This document shows positions 11,040 to 22,079 of a stretch of 64,000 nt of DNA, one piece after another. The position numbers were made by a program, and so were the translations under genes. The first letter of the stretch is position 1, and the number at the start of each line of letters is the position of its first letter. Below the pieces are notes generated by a model, which was given only the letters and a program-made list of their open reading frames with translations, had not been told where the DNA came from and did no database searches. This DNA comes from Brachypalpus laphriformis. Taxonomy: Eukaryota; Arthropoda; Insecta; Diptera; Syrphidae. The stretch spans positions 165,343,195 through 165,407,194 of the forward strand of contig OX246755.1 of assembly GCA_945910035.1 (NCBI GenBank), in the 5' to 3' direction.

Positions 11040-13011
11040 GGCCAAATCGGTATTTCTATTTTCGACCCGAAACAAACAGTACTTACAGTGCTTATCTTAA
11101 AGATACTCTGGGCCGTATATAGATTTAAACCCTTCAAGTCTCCAGGCCTTGATGGCATAATTCCTGCTAAAATCTAACAATCTTCGGATGTGGTCAGTCT
11201 TTGGCTTAAAATCATAAAAGTGGTTGTCTGGATCTCGTACACATTTAAAAAGAATGGTCTAAGGTGGAAGTTGTGTTCATACCAAAAGTAGGAAAAAAAT
11301 CATATCTTAGCCCAAAGGATCTCCGACCTATCAGCCTATTCTTCTTTCTGCTGAAGTATGCTATGGTAATCTTCCTCGAGATTGAGGGAGCCTTTAACAA
11401 TGCCAAACCAAATTTGAGAGTCGATAATACGCCTAAGTCTTTAATCTATCAATTGCCTACAAGCAGGATTATTAACACAAACCAGGGCGAAGCATTGGCT
11501 CGAAGATATATCAGCTGCGGCACACTTTAGGGTGGTGTCCTGGAACAAAGTTAAAAGCCCACGCCTCAAGAGGTACTCCTCAAGGAGGGGTTATATCCCC
11601 ACTGCTGTGGGTAATTATCCTAAATGAAGTTCTTCTAAAACTTAGAAACAGCGGCGTCAAAACCATAGCTTACGCGGATGACGTCATGCTGCTGGCAACA
11701 GGAAAATTTCTCCCGACACGCTGAGCGAGCAAATCGAAGGGGCACCAAGATCCATTGACTCCTGGATGCAGAAATGTGGATTAGCGGTCAATCCCCAGAA
11801 AACGAAACTAGTACTATTCACGAACAAAAGAATAATTCCACAGTTCGTAACACCTTCTGTAAGGGGCACCCTCTTAAGTATCTCAAGCAGTTCTAGATAC
11901 TTGGGCTTGGTGCTCGACAGAAAACTGAATTGCAGACTGAACATTAATGATAGAGTCAAAAAAGTCACGATAGCATTCTACTCGTGTAAAAGAATATTCG
12001 GAAAAACTTGGGGACCAAACCCCAAAATCATTCTATGGATGCATACAGCTATAGTAAGGCCCATACTAATAAGGCAGTCTTGTATGGTGGCAAGCCGCCT
12101 GCAAAACTAACAACCTAACTGCCATCACAAAAGTACAAAGACTAGCGTGCATTGGCGCGACCAGTACAATGAGAACCAGACCTACAGCAGAACTCGAGGC
12201 CATCCTCAACCTGCTTCCGCTAGACATCTTTATATAAGCATCAGTGGCTATAAGTGCCGCAAGGTTAAGCCAAACAGATAACTGGAGAGCAAATGCAATG
12301 GGTCATACTGTGATTCTACGCAGATACCTGGGCAATGTATCTAGTACGGACTACACTTCGCCACACCTAGACTTCAAAAGACCATTTTTAGCACCTTCCC
12401 GTGCAGAGAAGAATGGAAAACAGGCAGAACGCCCAACCAGAGAACCATAGCCGTGTACACCGATGAATCCAAAATGGAAACGGGTGTTGGCGCAGGCGTC
12501 TTCTTTGAAATGCTTGGCATCTCCTTGTCAGTCAGGCTTCCGAACTACAGCAGCGCTTTCCAGGCGGAGGTACTAGCAGTGACAATAGCGGTCCGTGAGA
12601 CAACGATGAGGGCAATACCGCGTGTGGATATCACCATTTTCATTGACAGCCAGGCAGCGATAAAAGCAATATCTGCTATAGAAGTAAAATCGAAGCTTGT
12701 GAATTGTTGTAGAGAAGAGCTCAAGGTTCTTGGAACACAGCACAAGGTGGAGCTCTGCTGGGTCCCTGGATATGAAAGCATACCAGGGAATGAGAAAGCT
12801 GACATCCTCTGGATGATTTGTATCTCGGGCACAGTAAGTACTATATGCTTTCTAACAGGCTACGTACAGAGACGTTTGTTTTTCTTCACGGGGAAGGGAT
12901 TTTTCTTTTTCTATCTTCTTTTCCTCCATGGGTATCACAATGGGTCTATGCTGACCTGAGTGTGGTGTAGAGGACTTCCGTCCCTACACCAGCCCACTAA
13001 CCTAGCCTAAC
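11040..13011 (+). mobile_element. LOA/I-like LINE copy L1: RT, RNase H, 3' end
   Basis: This is a plus-strand LINE that encodes RT followed by RNase H, the arrangement of LOA and I-group elements. In order: FKPFKSPGLDGIIPAKI (about 11127), KDLRPISLFFFLLK, FLEIEGAFNNAKPN, the catalytic YADDVMLLATGKF with YADD at 11671-11682, NPQKTKLVLFTNKR, RYLGLVLDRKLN, and a connection segment ending LNLLPLDIF. RNase H (12453-12815) has YTDESK in place of the usual YTDGSK, FQAEVLAV, FIDSQAAIKA and WVPGYESIPGNEKAD. After 12815 the sequence diverges. It regains a family 3' end (CACAATGGGTCTATGCTGAC, 12940-12959) and a CCTAA-type tail (12996-13011). At least six frameshifts or stops. ORF1 and endonuclease are missing. 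Confidence 0.88.
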
Positions 13012-13852
13012 GTAAGGTGGTGTCCTGCCTCTTCTTATCTAGAATCTGGTAATAAATGAGGTACTAGTCGACCTGGAAGGAAGACGCGATGCAAAGTGAT
13101 TGCCTATGCATATGATGTTGCTATTTCTACCTCAGGTAAACACCCTGGTACTCTTAGACAACTCCTTCAATATGCTCTTCTCTTGCTCCCCAAATGGGCC
13201 GCAAGCAGTCGACTGTGAGTTGATCCCTACAAACCAGAACTAGTCCTCTTTACTCGGAAATATAAAGTTCCTTATATGGAGCCTCCTACTATATCCTGAC
13301 AAGGTCAGGACACACTTACACCACTTGGGTTCATTGTGATACCACATCGAGTTAGGACCGAAGGAATCACCGGATTACTGGGGAACCTTTAACTTTCTCA
13401 GCAGGGTACTGGCTGAGAATAGAATAGTGGATTGAAAGGGTAACTAACTCAATGTCCTTGACCCTAAAGTTAAGGTGTACCGGGGAGGTATAGTGTACAA
13501 ACAAGTATTGGGGGCTCTAAGCACTGCTGTGCATAAGGTGTTGACTGGGTAGTGTGATTGTTTCAATCAAACCCTTATACCTAGGTGCACCGTGGAATAG
13601 TGGGGGGTGCATAAGAGAAAACGAGGTGACTGATACAATCAAACTTTGCCAAGGTTTCCTCTGGTGAAACTGGTCATTTCCGGTATAATTACTGGGCACT
13701 CTGCCATTGGTATTCATGCGGAACTCCTCTGTGTACAGCATAACGACTATTGCAGGAGCTGCAGGAATGAAAAAATTGAATCTGTCCGCCACCTGCTGTG
13801 TGATTGTCCTGCCTTTTCCATCAGAAGAATGAAGACTCTTGGTAGTTCGCAA
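13012..13852 (+). mobile_element. LOA-like LINE copy L2: RT and C-terminal zinc finger, interrupted
   Basis: The copy begins within the RT palm (GGTGGTGTCCTG, the GGVL motif). At the catalytic box it reads YAYD (13105-13116) instead of YADD. It continues to LVLFTRKYK-like sequence near 13250. Bases 13330-13630 do not match the other copies and are unexplained. From 13640 the C-terminus is clear: LVKLVISGIITGHSAIGIHA, then a zinc finger CRSCRNEKIESVRHLLCDC at 13753-13809. A GAA-tailed element follows at about 13853, and the LOA-type 3' end resumes after it at about 14190. Multiple stops; inactive. Confidence 0.75.
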
Positions 13853-14185
13853 GTAATAAGTTCGAAGATTCGTGAAAGCCTTCACGTCAAAGAAACCATC
13901 TCACGAAAAATAGAGCGCGACCGACTCAACTGGTATTGAAACGTTCAGGAAAGAGATCATTTGAACGTTCCAAAGACATCGCAAAAGAAAGGCAGGCGTA
14001 TAAACGCCTGGATCACACAAACGCAACGACAGTATTTGTTTTGCCTCAATAACAAAATGATCCAAAATCGGGAGGCCTGCCGATATTTTCTGAGGTCAAA
14101 CAGGTGAACCCCACAGGCGGATCAGTAGAAATGCAGTGAAGTGGAAGGGTTATGATTGCTTTTTTTTAGATCATAACCGTTTTAA
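13853..14185 (+). repeat. GAA-tailed element, long copy 1
   Basis: One of six related segments in this window. It opens with CGAAGATTCGTGAAAGCCTT and contains AGGCAGGCGTATAAACGCCT (about 14001) and GATCCAAAATCGGGAGGCCT. It ends with CCCCACAGGCGGATCAGTAG (from 14109) and GATCATAACC. The first 90 bases read as KIRESLHVKETISRKIERDR LNWY, which resembles the C-terminal end of some LINE RT proteins, so the unit may derive from a LINE 3' end. It sits between LOA C-terminal and LOA 3'-end sequence, so it inserted into copy L2. Its GAA tail is not preserved. Confidence 0.7.
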
Positions 14186-14189
14186 GTGA

Positions 14190-14292
14190 GCGAATATATC
14201 TTTTTGAAGCGTTACAGGGTAGAATGGACTCAAACTGTTGGTCTAAGGGAACATTGACTTATTGTGACAAGGCACCCATGTAGTGAACCTAG
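14190..14292 (+). mobile_element. LOA-like 3' end (continuation of L2)
   Basis: AGGGTAGAATGGACTCAAAC, then TGTTGGTCTAAGG and a CAAGGCACCCATGTAGTG segment closely match the 3' untranslated region of copy L4 at 18935-19004 (TTGGGTACAATGGACCCATA, CTGTTGGTCTGAGTGAGC, CAAGACACCCATCTAC). The CCTAA tail is reduced to AACCTAG. It resumes the L2 copy after the GAA-tailed insertion. Confidence 0.7.
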
Positions 14293-15655
14293 TTTTCAAA
14301 TCACTACACCAATCTTTCAATCTGTCTCTCTCTGTCTATCCTTTCCAGGTTCTGTTGTGCAATCACTTGGTTGCATTCAAGTCCTGATGTGTGGGCGCTA
14401 TCAATTATTCCTTGTTTCGATGGTGTATAGAGGTCTAGAAAAAAAATGTACTTCTTCGATTGAGATAGCTGGGAATGAATGAATAGAAATGTTCCAACAT
14501 GTAGAGTCTTTGAATCAAATTCCAGGACATTAGCCTACTTGGAGTATGTTACTAGAGGTAGGATCGAGCTGGCTAGAACGACGTACTTTTTGAAGCCCAT
14601 AACTATTCTCGTCTGTAGCGACAAACAAGGAAAAAGGATGACCAGAATGGGCTCTTGTAGCCTGCAGCACCTTCGCGAAGCACACGGAACCATTGCCATA
14701 GATGTGCTACCCGTAATCAAATGAAAACGAAAATTTACGCGAAACACAATGAAACAAAAAAATATATATATATGTATATGCCATGCCATCGTGAAGCTGT
14801 ATCATTTGCAATTTCTTTACACCGGTGCTGTTGTTACTTGTGTTATGACATCAGGACGTATCAAATTGATTCATTAAGTCCGCCACGGTTTTTTGCGAAA
14901 CCATATCCGTTTACCAAAACCAAATGCATACACCGACAGACAGCGCTAGTTTCTTTTAAATATTATAAATTCAAGAGGGAAATTGGGAATGAACCATGTT
15001 AATTAAGCTAACATGATTTTACCTTGATGAACTGTTCGGTGGAATCACAAACAGAAATGTATCTTTTGAACTGGGAGAGTGCGAAAGGAAGTCCCACACA
15101 TCCAATCAATTTCTATTGCCAATCTATGGAGGATTGGATACATGTCTGGATTGCCTTCCACTTCATTTCGGTGGCGGAAAAGTAATCTGCAAATTAACCG
15201 ATCGCAATAGAAACAAGGAAAAAGTTTTATATGAGAATGAAGCTACCGCACTTCGTGGTTGGGGGACGGGAAACCCCCTGAGTGAGCTCTGGAGCGGCGA
15301 ATTGGGCCAATCGTGTTTGGGTGATTTTTGAGTGATGATAAAATTGAACGGATTTAACAATGAAAAGAACTTACAGCCGACACGAAGACGGTTATTGTTT
15401 GTGCGCGCTCCTGTTTGTGGTTTCTTCGTGGGTGATAATGACGCTTTCACTTCAGAGAGGAAATGCATTCAAGCAAGCTTCTATGGATTATAATACAGAA
15501 GATGCAGATTGCTGCAACATTGTAGATTGCTGCAACATTGTAGATTGCTAGCACGAAATTAGGACATGTGAGGAAGGAGAGTGTGTAGATCTTGACCTCA
15601 ATTCCTTCAGGATTTAATATGTTTAATGGGAGAGATGGTTGGTGTAAATGTTTTT
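14293..15655. other. Mostly gene-free; possible RTE scrap at 14476-14525
   Basis: A short frame NRNVPTCRVFESNSR at about 14480-14525 resembles the RTE tail (NAPARRVFESNPEG) and may be a small decayed RTE piece. The rest shows no family. A perfect tandem duplication of an 18-bp unit (GATTGCTGCAACATTGTA) sits at about 15508-15543. Other open frames lack motifs. Confidence 0.4.
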
Positions 15656-15659
15656 ATGA

Positions 15660-16865
15660 ACATAAAACACGAGAGTCAAACAGAACAAGCAATATACCAT
15701 AGCCATCTTCTTAGACGTTGAAGGCACTTTCAATAACGCCAGCACGGAATCGATTCAGGAAGCTCTTATCCAACTGGGTGTGGAGGAATTTATTAGCAAA
15801 TGGATATTGACTATGCCAAGAACTAGAACCATTCAATCGACTCTCGGTAGCAGCAGTTCCATTATACCTGTCGTAAGTGGAACTCCTCAGAGTGGGGTCT
15901 TATCTCCTCTTCTGTGGCTTATTGTAATTAACAAAATCCTGTGTAGACTTGTTAGAGATGGAGTCAAGCTTGCCGCGTATGCGGATAATGTAATAATACT
16001 GGTATCAGGGATATTTCCTTCAGAAATCAGTGAGATTATGGAAGGTAGCCTGGACATGATTAGCAAATGAGCCACTGGATGTGGACTCAGCGTCAATCCA
16101 AGCAAAACTGAACTAATGCTCTTTACCACTAAAACCAAAATACCGACCTTCACACCTTAACGGCTAAGCAATTAATTACTCTCCTTATTCTTCAGTGCCA
16201 AGTACCTAGGTGTGGTACTTGATCCAAAGAAAGCTTAACATTGAGCAGCGGCTAAAGAAAGCCTGCGTGGCTTCTATGTTTGTAGCAAAACCTTCTTAAG
16301 AAGTAGGGACTTCGCCCGAAGATGATCATATGGATGTACACTGCTGTGGTGTGTCCCATACTTTCCTATGGACTGCTAGTCCATTGGCCTGCATTAAGGA
16401 AAGCATACAACATCAAACTTATTAACAGAGTGCAAAGAACTGCGGCTATAGAGCCAACGAGGGCCATAAGAACATGTCCAACCGAAGCCTTGAACGTAAT
16501 CCTGCTCCTTTTACCTCTCGATCTTCATATTGTGTAGCTATCATCATATAGTGCGGTTAGACTAAGAGAAACAGGATGCTGGTCACAACAACCTTATGGT
16601 CACAACAGGATCCTGAATCTGCTACCACGGGATCTGGCAGCTAATCTTACCGACTATATAACTCCCACAGTTAATTTTAGAAATAACTTCACGGTCAGAT
16701 TGCCAACCAGAGCGAAATGGGAATTATGCGAAATGACAAATGAGTTCGAAACAACAATTTTCATCGACGCGGCCGTTCAAAAATGGACTGTGGAATGGAG
16801 GCGGGGATATTCTCTAATACCCTCAATATTTCCATGTCTTACCGTTGATTATATTTTCAACGCAA
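15660..16865 (+). mobile_element. LOA-like LINE copy L3: RT to start of RNase H
   Basis: The sequence enters in the RT palm. FLDVEGTFNNAS-type sequence comes first, then SGTPQSGVLSPLLWLIVINK, then a catalytic box mutated to YADN (15978-15989). After several frameshifts follows the thumb/connection: PKMIIWMYTAVVCPILSYGL, VQRTAAIEPTRAIRTCPTEA and LLLLPLDLHIV. The RNase H opening is barely visible (TIFIDAAVQKWTVEWRRGYS, where family members have YTDGSK). The Asp-to-Asn change at the second catalytic aspartate would by itself inactivate RT. It runs directly into the next copy without a recognisable 3' end. Confidence 0.82.
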
Positions 16866-17106
16866 GGAAATGTCCGGAGGAACACGCCGAGGTGGAGCTC
16901 TGTCCCCGCTAATATGGCTCTTTGTGGTAGATGAGATCTTGGTAATATTGAAGGAAAACGGCTTCAACGTGACAGCCTATGCGGGCGATGTCATTATCCT
17001 GCTTTCGGGAAAATTTGCTCCAACCCTAAGTAAAAGGCTCAACCTCGCACTACAACTAGTGGATAACTAGGTCAGCAGCAAAGGGCTGGGAGTGAACCTC
17101 TCAAAG
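16866..17106 (+). mobile_element. LOA-like LINE copy L4, part 1 (RT palm)
   Basis: Begins at SGGTRRGGALSPLIWLFVVD (the GTPQGGVLSP motif, altered). It continues through NGFNVTAYAGDVIILLSGKF with the catalytic box reading YAGD (16978-16989) instead of YADD. It breaks off within GVNLSK at 17106 where a SINE inserted; the same reading resumes at 17408. Confidence 0.85.
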
Positions 17107-17407
17107 CAAACAAAAAACAAACAAATATTTGGCGCAACAGCTCTTGAAAGTGCCAGGGCCTAGCTTCTCGCAATCACTCATGTTGTGTGCGTTATATTTT
17201 TCACACGAATGGAAGGGACCTACAGTTTAATGCCGAATCCGAACGGCGATTTGAGAAGCTTTTTCGTGACAACAATACTCTCGGATGTTTGTCAGACGCT
17301 CGCGAGAGGTGGGACCGTGAAAAAACTTTTTGGTATTTTCTGGGATTCGAACTTGGAACCTCATGCGTAGTGATCCGACACACCAACCACTTACGCCATG
17401 GCGCCCA
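17107..17407 (-). mobile_element. tRNA-like SINE, copy S1
   Basis: A ~300-bp short interspersed element on the minus strand. Its 5' end (right side) reads TGGGCGCCATGGCGTAAGTG with a B box AGTTCGAATCC further in. Its 3' end (left side) is TTGCGCCAAATATTTG followed by a TTTG-rich tail. It lies inside copy L4 and is flanked by CTCAAAG at 17100-17106 and 17408-17414, a likely target-site duplication. It matches the copies near 19.3, 33.3, 35.1 and 55.3 kb. An antisense open frame through the SINE recurs in the copies but is a by-product of their shared sequence. Confidence 0.85.
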
Positions 17408-19025
17408 CTCAAAGACGGAGGTAGTTCTTTTCACTAAGATGAGATCGATCCCTACCTTCAGGCCCCCAAATATCGGTGGTATTGAACTACTCGTAAGTAT
17501 CTCAAGTTCAGCTCGATATCTGGGCGTAAATCTAGATTCCAAACTAAACTGGAAGGAAAATATTGCCGAACGCGTCAAAAAGCAAGCGTAGCTTTCTACC
17601 CCTGCAAAAAGGTTTTCAGTAATACATGGGGCTTCAAACCAGCTGTGGTTTGCTGGATATACACGGCGGTTGTTAGACCCATTCCCACATATGGTTCAGT
17701 AGTATGGTGGATGGTTCTTGAGAAGCAATACCAGCCTTCAAACCTCACAAAAATCCAGAGGGCGGCGTGCATCGGAGTCATGGGTTCAATGAGAACAATA
17801 CCAACAGCGGAAATGGACACCATGCTTAGTTTCATTCCGCTTGACATATACTGCAGCAGTCTGGCGGCTAAAACCGCGGTAAGACTGAGAGAAGGCCGAT
17901 TGTGGTCATCGAGTGTTTACGGCCATGCCACCATCCTGCCCCGATGCGGGACTACCAGTGGATTGGCGGAAACTGATCACATGAATCCAATGCTGGCATT
18001 TGAAAGGAGATTCACTACAAGAATTTCTGATAGAATATACTGGAAGAACCAAAGAACCATGAAGAAAAAGCAGTTAGTTTTCTATACCGACGGTTCTAAG
18101 ATGGACATTGGCACGGGAGCTGGAGTTTATTGTGAAGCCCTAGAAATAAACGGCGACTGCAGCGTCGTTCAGGCCGAGGTCACAGCCATTATACTGGCTG
18201 TTGAAATTATACGCGAGAGTAATATCGTTGGTAAAATGATCACTATCTATATAGACAGCCAGGATGCCGTTTAAGCTCTGGACTCTGCTGTAATTAGATC
18301 GAAGCTTGTAAGAAGCTGCAAATCACTCTTAAACGAGATATCTAGAGCCAATGCGGGGACCCTCTGCTGAGTACCAGGGCATATGGATATCAAAGGTAAA
18401 GAAAGGGCTGACGAGCTTACTAGGAAAGGGTCGGCGCTGCACTTATCGCGGGCCCTCTCCTCTGTAGCAACTCCAATCCATTCCTTACGGAAGAAAATAG
18501 AGGATGAAGCCACCAGTCGAGCAAACAGACGCTGGGTTCATATGGACAAATGCGCGACGGCCAGGGCGCTATGGCCGGCCTACAGCAACAAGAGATCAAT
18601 CTCTCTGGTAAAACTTAGTCGTTATTACGCACGGGTCATTTGCGGCATAATTACTGGACATTGTGCCATTGGCGTTCACGTGGAGTGACTCGGTGCCCCA
18701 TAACGACTACTGCAGAAGTTGCAGGGACGAAGAAGAAATTGAATCTGTTCGCACTTGTTATGTGACTATCCTGCGCTACCCGCCAGAAGAATGAGAACTC
18801 TTGGTATTTACTTCTTCTCGAAGCTGGAGGACTTTGGTAATGTTGAGCTGATGGACCCCCTGAGATTCATTTTCTGGGCAATTTTAACAGCGGACTTTCT
18901 ACAGCGGACTTTCTACAGCGTTTCCAGGGTTAAATGATTGGGTACAATGGACCCATACTGTTGGTCTGAGTGAGCAGTGACTCCTTGTCACAAGACACCC
19001 ATCTACCTAACCTAACCTAACCTAC
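17408..19025 (+). mobile_element. LOA-like LINE copy L4, part 2 (RT thumb, RNase H, 3' end)
   Basis: Resumes as SKTEVVLFTKMRSIPTFRPP, ARYLGVNLDSKLNWKENIAE, then the connection segment VVCWIYTAVVRPIPTYGSVV and TEMD-type LSFIPLDIY. RNase H follows (about 18085-18430): YTDGSKMDIGTGAGVY, VQAEVTAIILAVEI, YIDSQDAV, then a TAA stop at 18272-18274 where the frame should continue, and later PGHMDIKGKERADELTRKGS. The C-terminus has KLSRYYARVICGIITGHCAI and a CRSC-type finger broken by a frameshift (about 18715-18775). The 3' end carries a fourfold CCTAA tail at 19005-19025, the clearest in the window. A short tandem duplication (ACAGCGGACTTTCT twice, about 18890-18917) lies near the end of the coding part. 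Confidence 0.88.
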
Positions 19026-19147
19026 TGACTTCCTGATTCGTGCAGCGTCTTTAAGGCGGAAGTTCTTGCTAGACATGAAGCCTGCCAGCTACTCAATCAA
19101 TGAGTCATTTCCAGGCAGATGCGGCCCAAATACTACTGCAAAAGAAC
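19026..19147 (+). mobile_element. LOA-like RNase H scrap
   Basis: The frame at about 19028-19075 reads LPDSCSVFKAEVLAR, the RNase H motif around the catalytic Glu in this LINE family (compare LPDHCSVFQVEIMAI in the last copy). The rest of that domain is not visible. A SINE follows immediately. Confidence 0.55.
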
Positions 19148-19446
19148 AAAAAAAAAAACAAATATTTCGCGCAACAGCTCTTGAAAGTGCCAGCGCCTAG
19201 CTTCTCGCAACCACTCATGTTGTGTTCGTTATATTTTTCACACGAATGGAAGGGACCTTCAGTTTAGTGCCGTATCCGAACGGCGATTTGAGAAGCTTTT
19301 TTCGTGACAACAATACTCTCGGATGTTTGTCAGACGCTCGCGAGAGGTGGGACCGTAAAAAAACTTGTTGGTGTTTTCTGGGATTCGAACTTAGAACCTC
19401 ATGCGTAGTGATCCGACACACTAACCACTTACGCCACGGCGCCCAC
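19148..19446 (-). mobile_element. tRNA-like SINE, copy S2
   Basis: Same family and orientation as S1: 5' end at the right (GGTGGGCGCCGTGGCGTAAG read on the minus strand), B box TTCGAATCC, 3' end at the left with CAAATATT and an A-rich + strand flank. It is flanked by CAAAAGAAC (19139-19147) and CAAAAAGAAC (19447-19456), a likely duplication with one inserted A. It differs from S1 at a few positions. Confidence 0.82.
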
Positions 19447-19456
19447 CAAAAAGAAC

Positions 19457-19970
19457 ACAAGAACTGTTAAACAGAAACCGTGCAGATATTGGAAGAGTTC
19501 TTGGGTTCATGCGGCCAGAATATGCATTTTATTTAATGCGCACTGTCACTGCAATATTTCTTGAGAGAAAGCAACAACTCTACACTTCCCTTACAAGTGT
19601 CCGGCTCTATGCATGGCCAGACTACGCGCATAAGGTTAACCCTTTTTTGACAACCTAATATGTTAGAATTAGCGGTAATAAGCATGGGGATATTATCAGT
19701 TTCCTCAATGTAATGGAGTGGATTTGAATAATTTTTACCCTTTTTCCCTTTTCCTGCAAGTTAACGCCCGTTTTACATCCGAGCGGTCACTTGAGTTATG
19801 GTATTAAAACGGCGCTTTTGCGCTAATTAAGTTTCAGTATTATCACTACAAAGAACAAAAGGGAGTGTGGGTACGTCCATTTGTAGACCTTATCCAACGG
19901 GACAGTCTCGAAAGCCCCTGAAAAATTCTAATGCAGTTTTCACTATCATGTAGCTTATTCATTGAGGGAG
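19457..19970. other. Gene-free stretch
   Basis: No recognisable gene. The region just left of 19975 is probably the non-coding 3' end of the minus-strand LOA-like fragment, but its tail is not clear. Confidence 0.45.
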
Positions 19971-19974
19971 GATC

Positions 19975-20343
19975 TTATAAAGAAAAGAGAAGAACTACTG
20001 CTTTAGAACTACCCAGTGATATAAATCGCAGAAGATTCTTCAGTCCAACTTTAAATAGATTCTCCAATTTCGTGAAGAAGTAATTACAATGAGTTCTAAT
20101 TCTTCTAACAGAGAGAAGAGGACAATCACATAGCAGGCGACGGACAGATTCAACTTCTGCACTAGTACTTGCGAAGTACCCCGTAACAATCTGCGTCGCG
20201 CAGTGCTTGGCAATCATGCCAGAGGTGATCCTTGCGTCACTGCGACTATGCATAACCAGGGAAATAGACCTGCTCTTATCATAGAGCGACCAGAAGGCTA
20301 TAGCTTTTGAATACCATATGTATCTAGATGACTGCATGGTCAA
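19975..20343 (-). mobile_element. LOA-like LINE copy L5: C-terminal fragment
   Basis: The minus-strand open frame contains YDKSRSISLVMHSRSDARIT, SGMIAKHC, then VESVRRLLCDCPLLSVRRIR and NYFFTKLENL...LLRFISL. This is the C-terminal end of the LOA-like protein downstream of RNase H, matching copies L2 and L4. The first Cys pair of the zinc finger is lost. Nothing upstream of it (RT, RNase H) is retained. Confidence 0.78.
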
Positions 20344-21408
20344 TGAAATTTTGTACAGAGCTGATAGAAATCTTCACAAAGAGGAGAGCTTAAGAAATAT
20401 GCAACGTCAATCCTTCTTTGACGATATTCCTTAAATGTCTTAATTTATGTAAATCTTATCTCGCAGATCTTTTTCCATTTGTTTTTAATATTTGTAATTA
20501 ATTTTTTCATAAACTAAATCTAATTGAATTATTCTATATCTTTTCAGGTATGTGATGAAGAACGTAATCCTTTAACTCAAGTAAGCAACATCCAGTTAGT
20601 CCACAATATGTTAAACAGAATCATTAGCTTCACAATTTAGCAATTAGCAATGCTTACGTCGAACAATTAACCCCTTTTACGTAAATTACACTTCCAGCAG
20701 ACTTATTCCGACTTTCAAATGCACAAATCCAAACACCAAGTCCTAAATGCAAACAACTAACATTTCGAGAGAATTTCGTAAGCGTATGCAAATATTTCCA
20801 AGCAAACTCGAGACGATCCCATCCAATAAAATTGTTAACTTAAGGATATGAACTGCAATAAAAACACCACCTCCCCCCGAAGATAAACTATGAGAGCCAT
20901 TTTATGATCACACCAGTATCTGTGTGTTTGGCTGAATTTGTTTTCTTTTTTTTTTTTTTTCTCAGAATCGCAACATTCACAAATTGAAGTGTTCTGACAT
21001 CTTACGGAGAAATAGAGAAGAGTTCCACGCTGTAAAGCAATAAAATAATTGTTAAATTGTTGAATGATAGAGATGTGTTATACTTACATACATAATGTGT
21101 GTGTATTTATGTCGGCTCTGGCTCTGCAACAGTCAATTGGATAATGAATGCGCACTGCAACTGCGGTAGTTTGAAGTGGTAAATCTCTTGAATGCTGTTT
21201 TATACGAAATACGGGAATACTATAACATGATTTACAGAGTGTTTTCTGATGTACCCTATTGAATGGGAAGAATCCGAAACTACGAATGAATTTCCACATC
21301 AAAGTTTGCCTTGTACTAAATGGAATGCAATCTTGCATCCAACAATAATATTCGTCTGAATCATTCAGACTCTTATGGATGATATTCAACAACACTCGTT
21401 GAATAACT
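20344..21408. other. Gene-free, AT-rich stretch
   Basis: No family recognised. A T-run (20944-20960) is present. A pyrimidine stretch with TTTCAG just before 20550 looks like a splice acceptor, but no coding exon follows it. Confidence 0.5.
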
Positions 21409-21412
21409 CACT

Positions 21413-22075
21413 GATTTAGGTGGCGCTACAGTCCGAAGTGGACCTGGGCCCCAACAACAAACCTCTCAAGCCAACCCAGTTACGAACCAACTGCCTCCAG
21501 TTCGCACGCCAAGTTGGTTGAGATCCCTCTCCACTTGCTTGCATAACCTACCGCGAGGTCGTCCTCTACTGCGCCGTCCATCCGGGGTGGATTCGAAGAC
21601 TTTATTGGCGGGAACGTTTGACCCCTTCCGCTCTAAATGACCCAGCCATCTTAGTCGCTGTATGTGAACTTCTGGCTAAGTCAATTCCATTATATAGGCC
21701 TTATAGTGCGGTACTGTACCTTCGCCTCCACTCGCAATCTATGCATACAGGACCAAAGATCATTCGAAGAACTTTCCTCTCAAATAACCAAGGGCATCCT
21801 CATCCGATTTGGGCAAAGTCCATGCCTCTGCGACATACAGAGTTATCTTAGTAGCTTGAGATAGGGCTTTGTTACTCGATTGCCCTCATAGTCCATGGAA
21901 ATAGCGATTGGCAAGAGCAATTCTTCGTTTGATCTCCCTACTTGTGTCATTTGCGGAGCTCGCCATAGAGCCTAGGTAAGCAAAGTCTTTTACTACCTCA
22001 AAATTATATCTGTCTATTGTGGCATTCTGTTCAATACGCTGCGCCGATGTTGGATGTTCTTTTCGGACACTAAGA
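21413..22075 (-). mobile_element. RTE-like element, 3' part (degenerate)
   Basis: The minus strand begins (right) with QRIEQNATIDRYNFEVVKDF and AYLGS, then KRRIALANRYFHGL. An internal deletion joins TLY to a VAEAWTLPKSDEDAL segment. It continues FGPVCIDCEWRRRY, and ends with NWRQLVRNW and the family terminus GTAGCGCCACCTAAAT (minus) at 21428-21413. These match the long RTE copy at 40.5-43.1 kb segment by segment. In its C-terminal part it is closer to the copy at 44.5 kb (CIDGEWRRRY). Many stops and frameshifts. Confidence 0.85.
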
Positions 22076-22079
22076 TAGA

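Noticed and set aside
17187..17591. Recurrent protein frame beginning MRYIFHTNGRDLQF found at several sites
   Set aside because: It is the antisense reading of the tRNA-like SINE and recurs only because the SINE does.
19005..19025. CCTAA repeats as telomeric DNA or an interstitial telomere array
   Set aside because: Arrays are only 2-4 units, and most directly follow LOA-like 3' ends. They are element tails.
20540..20560. Host splice acceptor/exon (also near 51440)
   Set aside because: A pyrimidine tract with AG is present by chance frequency, and no conserved coding sequence follows.
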